Assembly: GCA_944472135.2 (NCBI GenBank)
Contig: OX235268.1
Span: 11,724,589-11,788,588, forward strand
Length of the DNA: 64,000 nucleotides
Origin: Trichobilharzia regenti
Lineage: Eukaryota; Platyhelminthes; Trematoda; Strigeidida; Schistosomatidae
Direction of reading: 5' to 3'
Positions 1-11,498 of the stretch are shown one piece after another. Below the pieces are notes generated by a model, which had not been told where the DNA came from, did no database searches, and was given only the letters and a program-made list of their open reading frames with translations. The translations under genes and the position numbers were made by a program. Position 1 is the stretch's first letter; the number at the start of each line of letters is the position of its first letter.

Positions 1-1335
1 CTAGTTTTAGTACTACAGACCTCAGTGCGATACCCTCAATTTGAGGAAACTCATTGGCCCGGCAACCGTACCGCATATATAACGTGATAAAACCAACCCA
101 ATCTTTCCCACATGCCTTTACCTAAGGTACGGTTGTTCAGCTTATTAGAGATCCTATCGATATTTCTTCAATCGGGTTTATAAACTCATAAGACCATCTA
201 TAATTTTCCTGGACGTATAATCCCAAATCAGTTGTGATAGTTCTTCCATAATATAAGCAAACTGGTACTCTGTAATGTCTAAAGCATGCCATATGAAACG
301 TGGCCAGGAAAACCTAGCAATAACAAACTCAGCCAACCCACCATTTTCCCCAAGTTCATTCAACCTACCCTTATCCCTAATCGTACCACCATTCACTACA
401 CTCTACTAAGTAGAATATCACTTAATTTGCTGCGGTACTCAAAACTCTTCAACCTTTTAGTTTTAAAAAAGACGTTTTAACTACTAACTGCACAGTGGCC
501 GTTTAACTAACTTACTGGTTTTCTCTTCACTGTAATCTTCATTAAGTTCGTCAGTATAATTATTTCCGAAAACCATTACATTAGCAACCATATCTTTTAA
601 AATTTTACAAACATACTTATATTATTAGCATAATACACTGCACTATTTTTGAGTTGAATTGACTATCTTCAGTCAACAGTTACCCATTCTCATATAATTT
701 TCTAAAATTCATAATGTTAAAGCTATGTGGTATTTTTTCGATTGTATAGTTGATGAGTCACTTTGCAATGTGTAACGCACACCATATAAAATCGGTCGCC
801 AAAATTGAGCATAACAAGTTCTGCTGACCAGTTGCTTTCCTCAGGACCACTTCACATAACATTGTCACTAATTGTTCCACTACTTAAATGATTAAAATAT
901 TTATGCAGCAAATGCTCTCTTGCTTTACCACGCTTGTTTCCCTTATAACACTCAATTATTGAGCCTAGTGTATTCTTCGATAATACGAATTATAATATTA
1001 AGTATACTCTTATCATATATGGTTTGATTTACTCTACGGCTCCCTATAGACTAACTACCATTCTTCAGTATACACACACTGCAGTATTGTTTAAAAATGC
1101 CAAAATTTTGTTGGTTCTGTGTTAATATCATTTTATAATATGTCTAGACACGTTACTTTGCAATGTCAGATGTTTACTATATATAAGACTGTCATGAAAA
1201 TTTAGTACACTAAGTCCTGTCAACCGACCTTACCTTCAGTTCATACTACCTACATTAAACCCTAAGTAAAGTGTTCTGCTGAATCTTGCTCCACTATCCA
1301 CAAAACCTATTCTTTTTACTCTTTAAGGTTTTAAC
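1..1335 (+). repeat. LINE 3' end: RT C-terminal tail and 3' UTR
   Basis: Bases 1-820 repeat 60421-61247 almost base for base. In that second copy the sequence directly follows the reverse transcriptase ORF of a CR1/Jockey-like LINE, so this is the last stretch of RT coding plus the 3' UTR of the same family. Bases about 895-1335 match a third copy at 3236-3650. Short ORFs here are accidental UTR ORFs. The element is cut off by the window start. Confidence 0.75.
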
Positions 1336-3235
1336 TTCTTATAAAGTAATCTGTTCATCAGGATGCATGCACACATATATAATATGTTCGTAAAGATGTA
1401 CGTGGAGATCTATTGGAAGCTCTCATTAAGAAAGCTAGGGAGATGGAATATGGGGTACGAACATGTCTGGTACCAAGCAATATATTTCCGGTAACCATAA
1501 TAACCATAGTCTCAGAGCCTAACATCAAAAAAGGAGGGAGGGTGGTGCTAGCTGATCAGTAGATATGGTGGTGTTCACTAAGGTTAATCGCCCCATTCTG
1601 CAGGAACAGCAATACGCAAAATGAAGGCTCGAGATATTTCTGATTTTTATGAGGGCATAGATCTCTATCTTGAAAAGGATAATAATGAACGCCTAGACAG
1701 ATCATGCCTCCGCCTTTAAATATACACCATTCGCCCAGCCATTTGTTGAGATGCGACCACGCGGGATCTGCACAGATTTATAGGGCATCTTATAAATTAA
1801 CTTACTATCCATTGTTAGATCTTTAAGTACCACTTCACAATGTCTTATCGCATTCATTCTCTAATAACGTCTTTACTTGCTGCTCATTATACTCCATTAA
1901 ACCTAACATTTTATAGCTCTGTGAATTTGATTCGACTTATTCTATTCCTATTTTCTGTAGAATACGGTTGTGCACTAAATGCACAAAAAGGTATAAAATA
2001 AAAAACCGGCATGAGGACAAATGTATTAAAACCAAAACTGGACATCATGATAGTACGAACTATATGAGTAGCATTATACATTGCAAATGAACGTTGTCAG
2101 CCTAGGGATTTTCCTTTATAAATGCATTTATTAATGATACTTGCACCTACCTATTTCATTACAATTTCATGATTCACCTTAGCACTTTAATTTTTCTAAA
2201 ACAGCTTTCAATCCCCTGCAAACGTTGTACTTACCTCAATATTGGTTGGTTATCGTATGCCTACAACTACGGTTTGAAAACAAAACGAAGTCGATTTTCC
2301 CGCGCAACCTGGAGGACAACTGTACAATTCAATAACTATACGGCCTGGTTCAGACAATCAGTGTGTTTATATATATACATATATATATATATATCAAATA
2401 TTTTACTGTTGAAACATTATTAACTTGTAGACGATTTACGATTTGACATGTCATACTTGATCGTGCTTGTAAAAATGGCATGCATTTTCATGTAAATTTA
2501 TATGTTTATATGATATATATATATATATATATTACTATTGACAAAAAATATTAGTTATCTGAGATGTTAAGGTGTGCAGATGGACCACCTTGCTCTTCTA
2601 AGGTTGCAGGATATCCTGTTAACCTCATCCTACTGTTTCAAATGTCTCTGATTCACCGGCAAAATGGTTGAGTCGCGATACTAATGTGGGGTGACTGAGG
2701 CTTCAGCAAAAACATTGGTTTGTTTGTTACTTCCGTAAGGTTTGTTGTTGAACATCTTATCATTTCATTTGCCCACTGGCCATGTTTTCACCCCGTATCA
2801 CTGGCACATTGCTATGGTCCAACTTAGGTTTCCTGGGTCCAGCCGGCGTATAAGAAATCTGAGCCACTAGAAGATTAAGGGACTGGAGAACACAGAAGCG
2901 TTTTGGTGAAGTTAAGTGTTGCCTGTGATGGGAATGGCTTACCCAAGGATATGCAGCTGCCCTTATGCAAGCAGCTCAGCCTCATATGAAGGACGTTACG
3001 AGAAAGTTTGAATCATAAATTACGTGTCACCAATGGAACAGTTCTCTGTTCTGACAGTCTGAAAATGCACAAGGATACAGAGGTGTAGTTACTAACAATA
3101 GATCTACGAAATAATAACTGGAAATAAATGTAATAGCATCCACACCTTTTAACGTTTTACATATGTATATACTAATATAATAATACTTATTAATCATGCA
3201 TGTTCAGTTCTTAAATTAGATGGTTATTAAAATAC
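1336..3235. other. Unassigned AT-rich DNA with (TA)n tracts
   Basis: I see no protein-coding region or repeat family I can name. There are TA-rich microsatellites near 2371-2394 and 2510-2532. The segment separates two copies of the same LINE 3' UTR (1-1335 and 3236-3650), so it may be an insertion or simply the spacer between two independent LINE tails. Confidence 0.5.
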
Positions 3236-3650
3236 TTAAAATATTTATGCATCAAATGTTCTCTTGCTTTACCACGCTTGTTTCCCTTATAACACTCAAT
3301 TATTGAGCCTAGTGTAATATTTGATATACGAACTATATTATTGATTATACTCTTATCATATATGGTTTGATTTACTCTACGGCTCCCTGTAGACTAACTA
3401 CCATTCTCAGTATACACACACTGCAGTATTGTTTAAAAATGCCAAAATTTTGTTGGTTCTGTGTTAATATCATTTTATAATATGTCTAGACACGTTACTT
3501 TGCAATGTCAGATGTTTACTATATATAAGACTGTCATGAAAATTTAGTACACTAAGTCCTGCCAACCGACCTTACCTTCAGTCCATACTACCTAAATTGA
3601 ACCTAAACTATAGTGTTCTGCTAAATCTTGCTCCACCATTCACAACACCT
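3236..3650 (+). repeat. LINE 3' UTR fragment
   Basis: Near-identical to about 895-1300, including the shared segment beginning TTTATGCA and a common run through the CTGCAGTATTG motif. It is a second, 5'-truncated copy of the 3' UTR of the LINE seen at 58981-61250. It stops where an LTR-like repeat begins at about 3651. Confidence 0.7.
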
Positions 3651-3968
3651 ATTGCTACGCCGGGCCTCTCGCTGTCCCTCGAAGCCTTTCAGAGACGCTT
3701 AGTACTAACGGACGCAAAAACCAAAACACCGATTGGCGACTCGAGAATTCTTTGTTCTAACACCAACATATGAGCAGCATAATAACTAAGGTCTACGAAC
3801 AAATATTACAATAATAAATCACGATATTACTTCTGACGGTTTTGATCTTCCTTCTGAACAGCGACCGATGAGACGATGACTGGTGTATTGATGCCTCCGC
3901 GAAAATATGGAAAATTGACTTTGAGCAAACAATCATGAATTGATCGTTCAATCTTCAGCTACATTGAC
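3651..3968 (+). repeat. LTR-like repeat R, copy 1
   Basis: Inverted match to about 56340-56655, where it abuts a Gypsy gag-protease fragment. Both copies share the edge beginning TTGCTACGC. Length and position suggest an LTR or the edge of a Gypsy element, but no duplicated partner flanks it here. Assignment is by similarity between the two copies only. Confidence 0.4.
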
Positions 3969-4090
3969 AACATGCAAGCTTCACCCTGTGTAACGAAGCC
4001 TTGTCCTTCACAACGTCGGAGCGTGACTAAGGTCTAGTTCTAATAGCGAAATTGGACAAAAGCGCAAACTACACAACGGGGATTTAGCGA
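3969..4090 (+). pseudogene. CR1-like LINE reverse transcriptase fragment
   Basis: About 120 bp matches, on the opposite strand, the RT thumb region at about 51905-52050 (segment containing TLCNES and the DLGLVLMA-like motif). The frame is broken by stops here. It is a short scrap left between repeat R and the LINE ORF1 region. Confidence 0.5.
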
Positions 4091-4489
4091 GGACATGGGT
4101 GGTCATACATTTTACCTATAAACAGTTAGGTGCACGCACTCCTGATCTCTCTCTCACATAACACGTCAAAGTGCACTACATCTCCGCGGTACATTCGAAT
4201 CTGGCGAAAATGTTGCACCTGTTTTCGATGGTATTCATTATTCTGTTCTGCTATATTATCACCGGTAATAATGAGCAAAAGTAATAAAATGCGTGCACTT
4301 AGAAACACCGGTAATTTAGAAAATGGCTTAAGCTTATCGAGTAAAGCATTGTCACCCCTTAAATAAGCTGCAATTAGTAGTTCAACCAGTACAAATGGTT
4401 CCAACATAATGCTAACCCCTGTAATACAGGTGAAAGATATCCTGCCAGAAAAGGCAGAAATTACTAACTAAGTCTGCATCACAAACGAC
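4091..4489. other. Unassigned; weak minus-strand ORF
   Basis: A 93-residue minus-strand ORF (4126-4407) has a hydrophobic stretch (ILLLLLII) but no family I recognise and no promoter or splice context. The right part may be the upstream portion of the LINE ORF1 that becomes readable at 4490. No confident gene. Confidence 0.3.
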
Positions 4490-4623
4490 ATGCAGCTACA
4501 AATAGATGAACACAGGACGAAACTAAGTTTACTTGACCTGCTACCAGAAACAATCCTCTATCTTAAAAATGAAATGAGGGGTCTCACTTTCCTAAAACTC
4601 TTTAAGCTCAGGACTAAGCAAAC
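4490..4623 (+). pseudogene. LINE ORF1, part 1 of 3 (interrupted)
   Basis: An open frame from ATG 4490 encodes a charged, helix-prone segment (residues such as LDLLPETILYLKNEM) typical of the coiled-coil N-terminal part of CR1/Jockey-like ORF1 proteins. It stops at the 5-bp sequence CAAAC (4619-4623), the target site of a Gypsy insertion. Removing that insertion joins codon AAG-CAA-AC to C-GAT-GCT at 8609 in frame. ORF1 proteins of this class bind LINE RNA; this copy is dead because of two large insertions and later frameshifts. Confidence 0.6.
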
Positions 4624-4816
4624 TGTTGTAATTATTTGTAATCGTAGTATTACTATTTCGAGATGACCGAATTACAAGAATCCAACCAAAACACAGAGAG
4701 GGTGGAATTCAGGAATTTGTATTTAGCGCAATTATAATGCATTTCATATAAGAAACATATTAACAAACAACAGTATGTATTTAAACGATACAGAGATAGA
4801 AATAGTCAATCACCAC
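4624..4816 (-). repeat. 3' LTR of Gypsy element 1
   Basis: 193 bp, matching the 5' LTR at 8080-8603 once the nested solo LTR is removed, and both LTRs of the element at 29075-30902. On the element strand it is preceded by the short purine-rich tract GGCGGA, a plausible polypurine tract. Confidence 0.8.
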
Positions 4817-5663
4817 ATCCGCCACACGTCGAATGTCTCCTTGCGTATTTATAATGATATCGCGGTTTGCTTGGAAGTAGCTGCGACCTTCTAACTGATT
4901 CTGTGATATTATTTCCGTCAGTATCATCTAGACTTATTTCTGAATTATCTACAAAATCAGGATTAGTAGCGGAGTCATTACAATCATAATCGGAACGACC
5001 TACCTCATTTATTCTCACTTGATCCAAGTGTCTGTTATGAACTGAATTATCTTCGATGTCTAATATCTTCACCATTCCATTTCCCATTCTTTGTAGTATG
5101 ATACCAATAGAAGGTCTATAATCATTCCCTCTGTAATAATGTACATCAGAAGTCGTGGACATCAGATGTTTTCTGAGAATTCGAGATTTGAATAGTTTTG
5201 CAGGACTTTTATGAGTACGTGTATGCTCCGCATTGAGATATTGAAGTAAGAATTTATCCACACATCTATCTAGCTCATCAAAATTTTTAGGACTCTTGAT
5301 GCTGTAGCACTCTTTAATGTTCGTTGGAGGAATAATATTTCTGTCATTCAGACATAGAAATCCTTCAGGATGGACTGAAATCTCATCTCTTCGCTTATCA
5401 AAGTCTGGAAATCTTCGCTTACACTGAACATTCCAACCTCTTTTTGTTGCATTTATAACGCATCCGTAATATTTCCGAGTATCATTTATAAGTCGAACTC
5501 GATCCACAGGTAACGGCTGGACTAACAAACAATCAGTATCATTAGCAGCATTTTCAAATAATGAATAACGAGATAAGAAGTCTGCATGAGGTATATCCTT
5601 TGCCGATCTGTGTTCAATAGTGTAATCATATGCACTTAGTTCTAGACTCCATCTTTGAACCAT
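4817..5663 (-). pseudogene. Gypsy pol: RNase H tail fused to integrase C-terminal remnant
   Basis: The N-terminal part has the end of RNase H and the connection region (ELSAYDYTIEHRSAKDIPHA and then ADFLSR, the conserved Gypsy RNase H tail). The remainder lacks the HHCC and DDE integrase motifs and resumes with a C-terminal integrase-like segment (HTRTHKSPAKLFKSRI) followed by an acidic tail. The integrase core has therefore been deleted while an open frame of about 285 codons survived. The same C-terminal segment is found at 29256-29713. Confidence 0.75.
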
Positions 5664-6700
5664 AGCAGCAGATGATTAATTCAAAGATTTTTCTGGATTG
5701 TAAATGAATTTCAAAGCTTGATGATTAGTAACTATGTGAAACTTAGTACCAAAGAGATACTTGTGCAAGCGTCTTATTGCTCATACAACTGCTAGAGCTT
5801 CTTTCTGGGTTTGTGAGTACCCTTGTTTACTCTTACTTAGACACCTTGAAATACAAAATCCAGGTTGTCCATTTTGCTCAAGTACTGCAGCTATACCCAC
5901 AGGAGAAGCATCTGTAGTGAGAACAGACTTATCTTTCGATAAAAAAGGTCTTAAGAAAGCTTGTTTATTGAGAAACTCTAAAGTTTATCGCAAGATATTC
6001 TCATGTTGTTGTTCCCACTTAAATCGTTTACTGGAGACAATCTCAAACAGTGGAGATAACCGTTGAGTGATATTGGGAATGAATCTGGAGTAAAACTGAA
6101 GAGTACCTATCCATGATCTCAATGATGAGATATTATTAGGTGACGGTGCTTGAATTAGAGGTGATAAACGACTAGCATCAGGCCTGAAACCTTTGGAGTC
6201 TACTGTGTGTCCCAAGCATGATACAGATGACAAAGTGAAATGACATTTAGATGGATTAACAAGAACATTATTCTCACATAAACGCCTGAACAGTTTTAAA
6301 GACGTTCATTATGCAATTCGATATTAGGACCACGAACTAAAATGTCGTCTTGGTATGACTCAACACTATCTAATCCATCTATCATCTGATTTATTACATT
6401 TTGAAATATTGCAGGTGAAACCTTTAAACCAAAAGGCAAGAACTTATACTTGAACAATCGAAATGGAGTATTAATGCTTGCTAATGCACTAGACGCCTAA
6501 TCAACAGGGATTTGCAAATAGGCATCTTTTAGATCTACTTTGGAAAAGTATTTTGAGCCATGTAGCTTGTAGAGAATGTCTTCAGTTTCTAGAGTAGTGC
6601 AACTTTGCTGTAGTAGACGACTATTCAGTGTAAGGCGGTAGTCACCACATATTCTAGGTGTTTTTCCATCAGCCTTGAGTGGCGTAACAATAGAAGTGGC
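5664..6700 (-). pseudogene. Gypsy pol: reverse transcriptase and RNase H, frameshifted
   Basis: Minus-strand translation across frames gives the ordered Gypsy RT blocks: KVDLKDAYLQIP, a palm region, and the catalytic YQDDILV motif near 6340, followed by the thumb (GHTVDSKGF) and the tether LRSWIGTLQFYSRFIPNI at about 6070-6150. RNase H begins TTDASPVGIAAVLEQNGQP near 5900. Several in-frame stops and shifts separate these blocks. The YxDD aspartates are still present, so loss of function comes from frame damage. Confidence 0.75.
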
Positions 6701-7324
6701 CTAGTTTGGAGACTCAACTGGCATAAGTGTACCTTGCTCAACCAACTTGTCTAACCCTTTCTTAACTGCATCTAGCAATCCATATGGGATTAATCGGCGT
6801 TTCAGGAAGATAGGATCACCCTCTATTTCAAGATGGATGGGCTGAATCTTCATGCCACCTACACTCTTTGAACATTGGAGAAGTAATTCTCTGAACAGAG
6901 ATTCATCAAACAACTCAGTACAAAGTGAGATTTCGACATTTAACAATCTAAGGGCTTTTAATCCCAATAAAGATGGGCCATATTCACTGACAAGAAAGGG
7001 AATATTTACAAAATTACCACTGTCTGATTTCAAAGAAATGTTAGTAGCACCGATAAGAGGTAATTTATGACCAGTTATGCCTGTAATTGAACTAGTAGTA
7101 GGGTCTATCTGGACATTCTTACAAATCGATTGTAAATCTTTCTTAGAAATTATACATTCAGTACTCCCAGTATCAATTATAAAACAATGAGACTTGCCTG
7201 AACTTGTAGTGAAGGTTCTCATTAGATGAGATTGAGTATTGGGAAAAGTTGAAAGAGACATCGACTGCATTTTACCAGATAAATTGGAAGAATTATCAGG
7301 ATTCTGAGTAACATAAGTATTCAA
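6701..7324 (-). pseudogene. Gypsy protease and start of RT
   Basis: An open frame of about 207 codons. The aspartic protease active site FIIDTGSTECI lies about 50 residues in, followed by the second protease half containing LLGLKAL. Past it comes the linker into RT (PIHLEIEGDP, then LVEQGTLMPVESP, the entry block of Gypsy RT). The frame stops at the RT entry where functional elements continue into the palm domain. It lies directly downstream of gag on the element strand. Confidence 0.8.
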
Positions 7325-8060
7325 ACTTCTGCAAACAGTCTTGATGTGTCCAACTTTACCACATTATAACACTTAGCACCTCGAAAACGGCAAGTCCTTC
7401 GTAGATGTAACTTTCCACAGGAAAAACACGGTTTAATGTTTTCGATCACTCGCTGCATTCTGTTACCTGTGGACGACAGTTTGGATTGCTTTCCATGAAC
7501 ACTTGTATTTTCGACTTTAGAAAGCATAACATCAGATACTGACGTAGTGGGAGCAGAGTATTAATTATTGACATCTTCATATGTAATGCATAAATCTTTA
7601 GCAGCTTGAAAGGTACAAGAAGGAATCTGAATTAACTCTTTCTCTAAATTAGGAATATTGATTCCAGCAATTAGACGACCACTTAGTTGAGTATGCAGCT
7701 GATCTCCAAAGTTACACTTTGAAGCTTGTATTTGGAGTTGAAGAATAAAGTCTCTAATCTTCTGGTTAGGAGAACCTACCAGTTTGTTGAACTGAGCCCT
7801 CTCTCTGGTCTCAAATGTAGTTACATGAAAGTGATGTATCAGAAGTTCACGGATCTTGTCATATGACAGAGAAATGGGTTTTTCTGGAAACGCCAGATTC
7901 TTCACTAGGCTATACGCATCTAGCCCAATAGCGGTAATGAAATGTGCTGAAATTTTGTCATCCTGAACGTTCTTTGAAATGCACCATGCATCGAAACATT
8001 CAAGATAATCAGCGATCCCCGCGGTGAACCATTAATAGGACATTTTCCAAGGTTATTTAG
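7325..8060 (-). pseudogene. Gypsy gag with CCHC zinc knuckle
   Basis: The capsid-like part (7561-7905 and upstream frame) contains WFTAGIADYLECFDAW, then RERAQFNKLVGSPNQKIRDF and LHTQLSGRLIAGI, a Gypsy gag capsid pattern. A zinc knuckle CFSCGKLHLRRTC lies downstream near 7380-7430. The frame is broken near 7560 (stop) and near 7370 (frameshift in the second knuckle), and near the N-terminus at about 8030. The intact version of this region is seen at 29900-30535. Confidence 0.75.
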
Positions 8061-8079
8061 TTCCATCGCGACCCCAATT

Positions 8080-8603
8080 TGTTGTAATCATTTGTAGTTG
8101 TAGTGTGGTGAGAGCAGGCTGCTAGCCGATTGGTTGGCACTAATCTACGTTAAGGTCTAGGTCACTAATATGGGCCGTGAGAAAATATGAACAAGCCTGA
8201 GTCAACAACCAATCACAGCAAAGTGAACGTGGCAAAATATGATTCGCAGAGAGAACTCTATTTGTCAAGGAATCCCGAAACAACCAATCAGAAGCCTGCG
8301 TTTGTCTACCTAAACAACCAATCAGATGACTGCGCTTGTCTATAATAATGTAGTTGAAAGATGTATAAATACGTGTTGATTTTCATAATAAAACGATCTG
8401 TTGCCTGGCCCTTGTCTTCTGTTGTTACAGTAGTATTACTATTTCGAAATGACAGAATTGCAAGAATCCTACCAAAACACAGAGAGGGTGGAATTCAGGA
8501 ATTTGTATTTAGCGGAATGATAATGCAGTTCATATAAGAAACATATTAACAATCAACAGTATGTATTTAAACAATACATAGATAGAAATAATCAATCACC
8601 TCA
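8080..8603 (-). repeat. 5' LTR of Gypsy element 1, split by a solo LTR
   Basis: Native LTR sequence lies at 8080-8103 and 8430-8603. The interruption is the foreign LTR at 8104-8429 plus one GTAG duplicate. Without it the LTR is 194 bp, matching the 193 bp 3' LTR. Confidence 0.85.
8104..8429 (+). mobile_element. Solo LTR (Gypsy family 2) in another LTR
   Basis: 326 bp beginning TGTGGTGAGAGC and ending GTTGTTACA, flanked on both sides by GTAG (8100-8103 and 8430-8433), a 4-bp target duplication. The same LTR is the 3' LTR of the Gypsy element at 48787-51070 and a second solo copy at 13439-13790. It contains a TATA-like TATAAATACG and an AATAAA signal near its end. Confidence 0.9.
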
Positions 8604-8608
8604 CCAAC

Positions 8609-9293
8609 CGATGCTGAATTGGAACATGCTAAGGAGCTAGAAAGCGCTATGGACTATTTGTCGAGCGAAGTTGTTAAGAGACTTGCTTCTAAAGAGAACG
8701 CCATAGTGTACAACATACCTTACAACGAGCCCATAAAATCGGTTCAGCACTCCTTGTTAGGAGCTGCGAATCTCTAAGGTACACTCCGTAAGTGTATTAG
8801 ACTAAATAAAAAAGAGACAAACCGCACATGTCTCATACTTTTCAGGTTTTGCAGCTGTATTATAGCCGAACAATTTAGGAAATCTGAGGATATTTTGGCT
8901 TCCAATGCAAAATTCAAAAATCTTAAAGTAGTCTCGGACAAAACCCCTAACCAACGACAAGTAGCTAAGAACACCTTAGATACAAACACGACTATACCAT
9001 AAATCATAGATAGCGTCAGTACTGAAGTGTCGAAGGACACTGAAGCACAAAGCGACACTTGCACTGTATTAGCTGAACAGACGACACGCGTGTGTGAAAG
9101 GAAACCCAAAAGGAGCAGTAACACTGTAATGGGTCTCAAAGTTCGTGAGAACACTCCTATTAAATCTACCGACCACACACATGAAGTAGACGTAGATGCT
9201 CCTCTACTGATGACCTGCAAAAATCGGCAGATCACACAGCACCCAGGGCCGAACAAGATAATCCCACTGCAAAAGCCGTCAAGAAGTCCCTTA
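8609..9293 (+). pseudogene. LINE ORF1, part 2 of 3
   Basis: Continues the ORF1 begun at 4490. It has the helical segment ELEHAKELESAMDYLSSE and the core KENAIVYNIPYNEPIKSV, followed by a stop near 8774 and further readable sequence in shifted frames up to the AGAAGTCCCTTA site at 9282-9293. The VYNIP(Y/D)N motif recurs in the ORF1 at the window's right end (about 63950-63990), supporting assignment to the same LINE superfamily. The product would be an RNA-binding ORF1 protein. Confidence 0.6.
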
Positions 9294-9888
9294 TTTTGAT
9301 GTGGTTTTATTCTCTGAGCTGGATGGTTAGTTTGCGAAGCTTTCATCACCTTACTGGGTGACATCTTCAGCGCATACTTCAATTTGAAGTGAGCTTTTAG
9401 ATTTCTCCACGAGTTTATTGATCATCTCTCCTGGTGACTTTGGACGTGATTGGTTGTTTGTGTGTGTTTTCACACCTTCTAGGTTTCTTGTATTGGAACC
9501 GGTTGTTTCTTTGACTTGAACTTTGACCCTTTGTGTGTGAAGTTTCTTTCTTATCGGTTGATAAATTTTGTCTATCTCGATGTGTCTATTGATTGATGAT
9601 CCACTGGAATGCCAAGCTTCTAAACATTCTCTAGCATTCTTGTTATTTCCTTTGTCTAATATTTGAACGTTGTCCCAGTCGAATTGATGTCCGTAGTTGT
9701 TTGTGTGTAGTGAAATGAGGGAGTGGATATCATGTCTTTTGACGGCTAGCTTATGTTCGTGGATACGAAGACGAAGGGGATGTCCACTTTGGCCGATGTA
9801 GTGTTTTCGCAGTTGTTACAGTTTATTTTGTAGATGATGTTGGTTTTGTCTTCTTTCGCTGTTGAGTCTTTCGGTTGACATAGAATTG
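9294..9888 (-). pseudogene. Inverted PLE arm: broken GIY-YIG and tail
   Basis: The minus strand repeats the C-terminal half of the PLE ORF at 10852-11392. The frame reads NIIYKINCNNCE and then shifts, destroying the YIGQSG half of the endonuclease motif. It is therefore a dead partial copy in head-to-head orientation with the plus-strand copy. Confidence 0.75.
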
Positions 9889-10289
9889 AGAAATTGATAG
9901 GATCCCACATATTTTGGTATTGACTGTTAATCTTGCATATATGGTATATTATCATTCCCACACATTTTGTTATTGACCGTCAATCTCGCACATATGGTAT
10001 ATTATCATCTCTCACGCACTTTGTTTTTGGCTATTAAGATCAATTATTTCAAATGCTGTTAGCTGTCCATATTGTTGTATATTGTATAAATACCATGGCT
10101 TTCTTTGTCGTTGTTGCACTTCAATACACAGTCACAGTCCAGCCTTTGTCTTTTGATATTTGCGTGCTTTACTAAATCGGAAGGTACGACAAGCAGATAG
10201 GCAGATTAGTTCAGGCGCAGACAGAACAAGGTGAAAACGTCTTCATTCAATTCCCTACAGTTATAACAAAAATTCCATTTTTGTACGTC
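9889..10289. other. PLE spacer with tandem 53-bp duplication and TATA
   Basis: Contains two adjacent imperfect copies of about 53 bp (starting CCCACATATTTTGG and CCCACACATTTTG, near 9906-10010), a TATAAATACC box near 10085 and an initiator-like TTGCACTTC downstream. It starts near TGATAGG and ends near ATAACA, so it could be a solo LTR or the promoter-bearing pseudo-LTR of the PLE. The flanks do not give a clean duplication. Confidence 0.35.
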
Positions 10290-10333
10290 TTAGTTTATTT
10301 TGTAGATGATGTTGGTTTTGTCTTCTTTCGCTG

Positions 10334-11392
10334 TTGAGTCTTTCGGTTGACATAGAATTGAGTGCAGCGACTTTGTTGGTTTGTGTACGACGTCAATTCC
10401 CAATAACATTCACAAGAGAAGAGGAATCCGAGAACAAAATACCATTTTTGTACGTCTTAGTCAGGCGAACAACTACAGGAGAATTAGAAACTCAAGTTTA
10501 TGGGAAATCAACTCACACAGACCAAATACTGAATTACAACAGCAACAACCCAATAACACACAAAAGGAATTGCATACAAACACTATTCAAAAGAGCAAGG
10601 ACTCCCTGCAGCACTCCCACCTTAAGAAAAATTGAAGAAATGTATCTCATGGACGTCTTCCAAAAGAATGGATATCCACGGAGTTCCATCAAGAGACATA
10701 TACCCCCAAGCCAACCTACCAAAGCAAAAGCCACCAAGGAAAACACAAAGAAAATTGCCTTACCATATATAAAAGATATCTCAGAAATCACTAAAAGACT
10801 CTTCAAACCTTTAGGAATTGACGTCGTACACAAACCAACAAAGTCGCTGCACTCAATTCTATGTCAACCGAAAGACTCAACAGCGAAAGAAGACAAAACC
10901 AACATCATCTACAAAATAAACTGTAACAACTGCGAAAAACACTACATCGGCCAAAGTGGACATCCCCTTCGTCTTCGTATCCACGAACATAAGCTAGCCG
11001 TCAAAAGACATGATATCCACTCCCTCATTTCACTACACACAAACAACTACGGACATCAATTCGACTGGGACAACGTTCAAATATTAGACAAAGGAAATAA
11101 CAAGAATGCTAGAGAATGTTTAGAAGCTTGGCATTCCAGTGGATCATCAATCAATAGACACATCGAGATAGACAAAATTTATCAACCGATAAGAAAGAAA
11201 CTTCACACACAAAGGGTCAAAGTTCAAGTCAAAGAAACAACCGGTTCCAATACAAGAAACCTAGAAGGTGTGAAAACACACACAAACAACCAATCACGTC
11301 CAAAGTCACCAGGAGAGATGATCAATAAACTCGTGGAGAAATCTAAAAGCTCACTTCAAATTGAAGTATGCGCTGAAGATGTCACCCAGTAA
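10334..11392 (+). pseudogene. PLE RT C-terminus plus GIY-YIG endonuclease, 5'-truncated
   Basis: An open frame of 352 codons. The first part matches the region after the RT palm in Penelope elements (EEESENKIPFLYVL, then the YGKSTHTDQIL block, which corresponds to YRKSTFTGQY in the PLE at 31446-32718). The GIY-YIG domain begins at NIIYKINCNNCEKHYIGQSG, followed by RLRIHEHKLAVKR and a conserved glutamate in ARECLEAW. The RT catalytic core is missing, so it cannot be autonomous, but the endonuclease part is intact. The first 17 or so codons come from an inverted PLE piece and are not native. Confidence 0.85.
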
Positions 11393-11498
11393 GGTGATGA
11401 AAGCTTCGCAAACTAACCATCCAGCTCAGAGAATAAAACCACATCAAAATCATCCGCCTGAGCTACAAATCTTCTCTATCATATCTAGAAGTCCCTTA

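Larger units (their letters stand above)
4624..8603 (-). mobile_element. Ty3/Gypsy LTR retrotransposon, nearly complete but defective
   Basis: Minus-strand element bounded by LTRs of about 193 bp (4624-4816 and 8080-8603, the latter swollen by a 330 bp solo-LTR insertion). Outer ends are TG...CA. Flanks are CAAAC and CCAAC, a 5-bp target duplication with one mismatch. Internal order 5' to 3' is gag, protease, RT, RNase H and a remnant of the integrase C-terminus, with most of integrase deleted. Multiple stops and frameshifts make it inactive. It lies inside a LINE ORF1 whose frame resumes on the other side. A second, more deleted member is at 29075-30902. Confidence 0.85.
9294..11486 (+). mobile_element. 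Penelope-like element composite with inverted arms
   Basis: The insertion is bounded by the 12-bp direct repeat AGAAGTCCCTTA (9282-9293 and 11487-11498). The left arm (9294-9888) is an inverted copy of about 10852-11486. A further inverted piece of about 108 bp (10290-10398) mirrors 10810-10920. The plus-strand body encodes the RT C-terminal region and GIY-YIG endonuclease of a PLE. Tandem and inverted partial copies at one site are usual for Penelope elements. Confidence 0.8.

Noticed and set aside
8774..9382. A 202-codon minus-strand ORF with hydrophobic segments
   Set aside because: Spans the LINE-PLE insertion boundary at 9294, so it is a chimera antisense to LINE ORF1.
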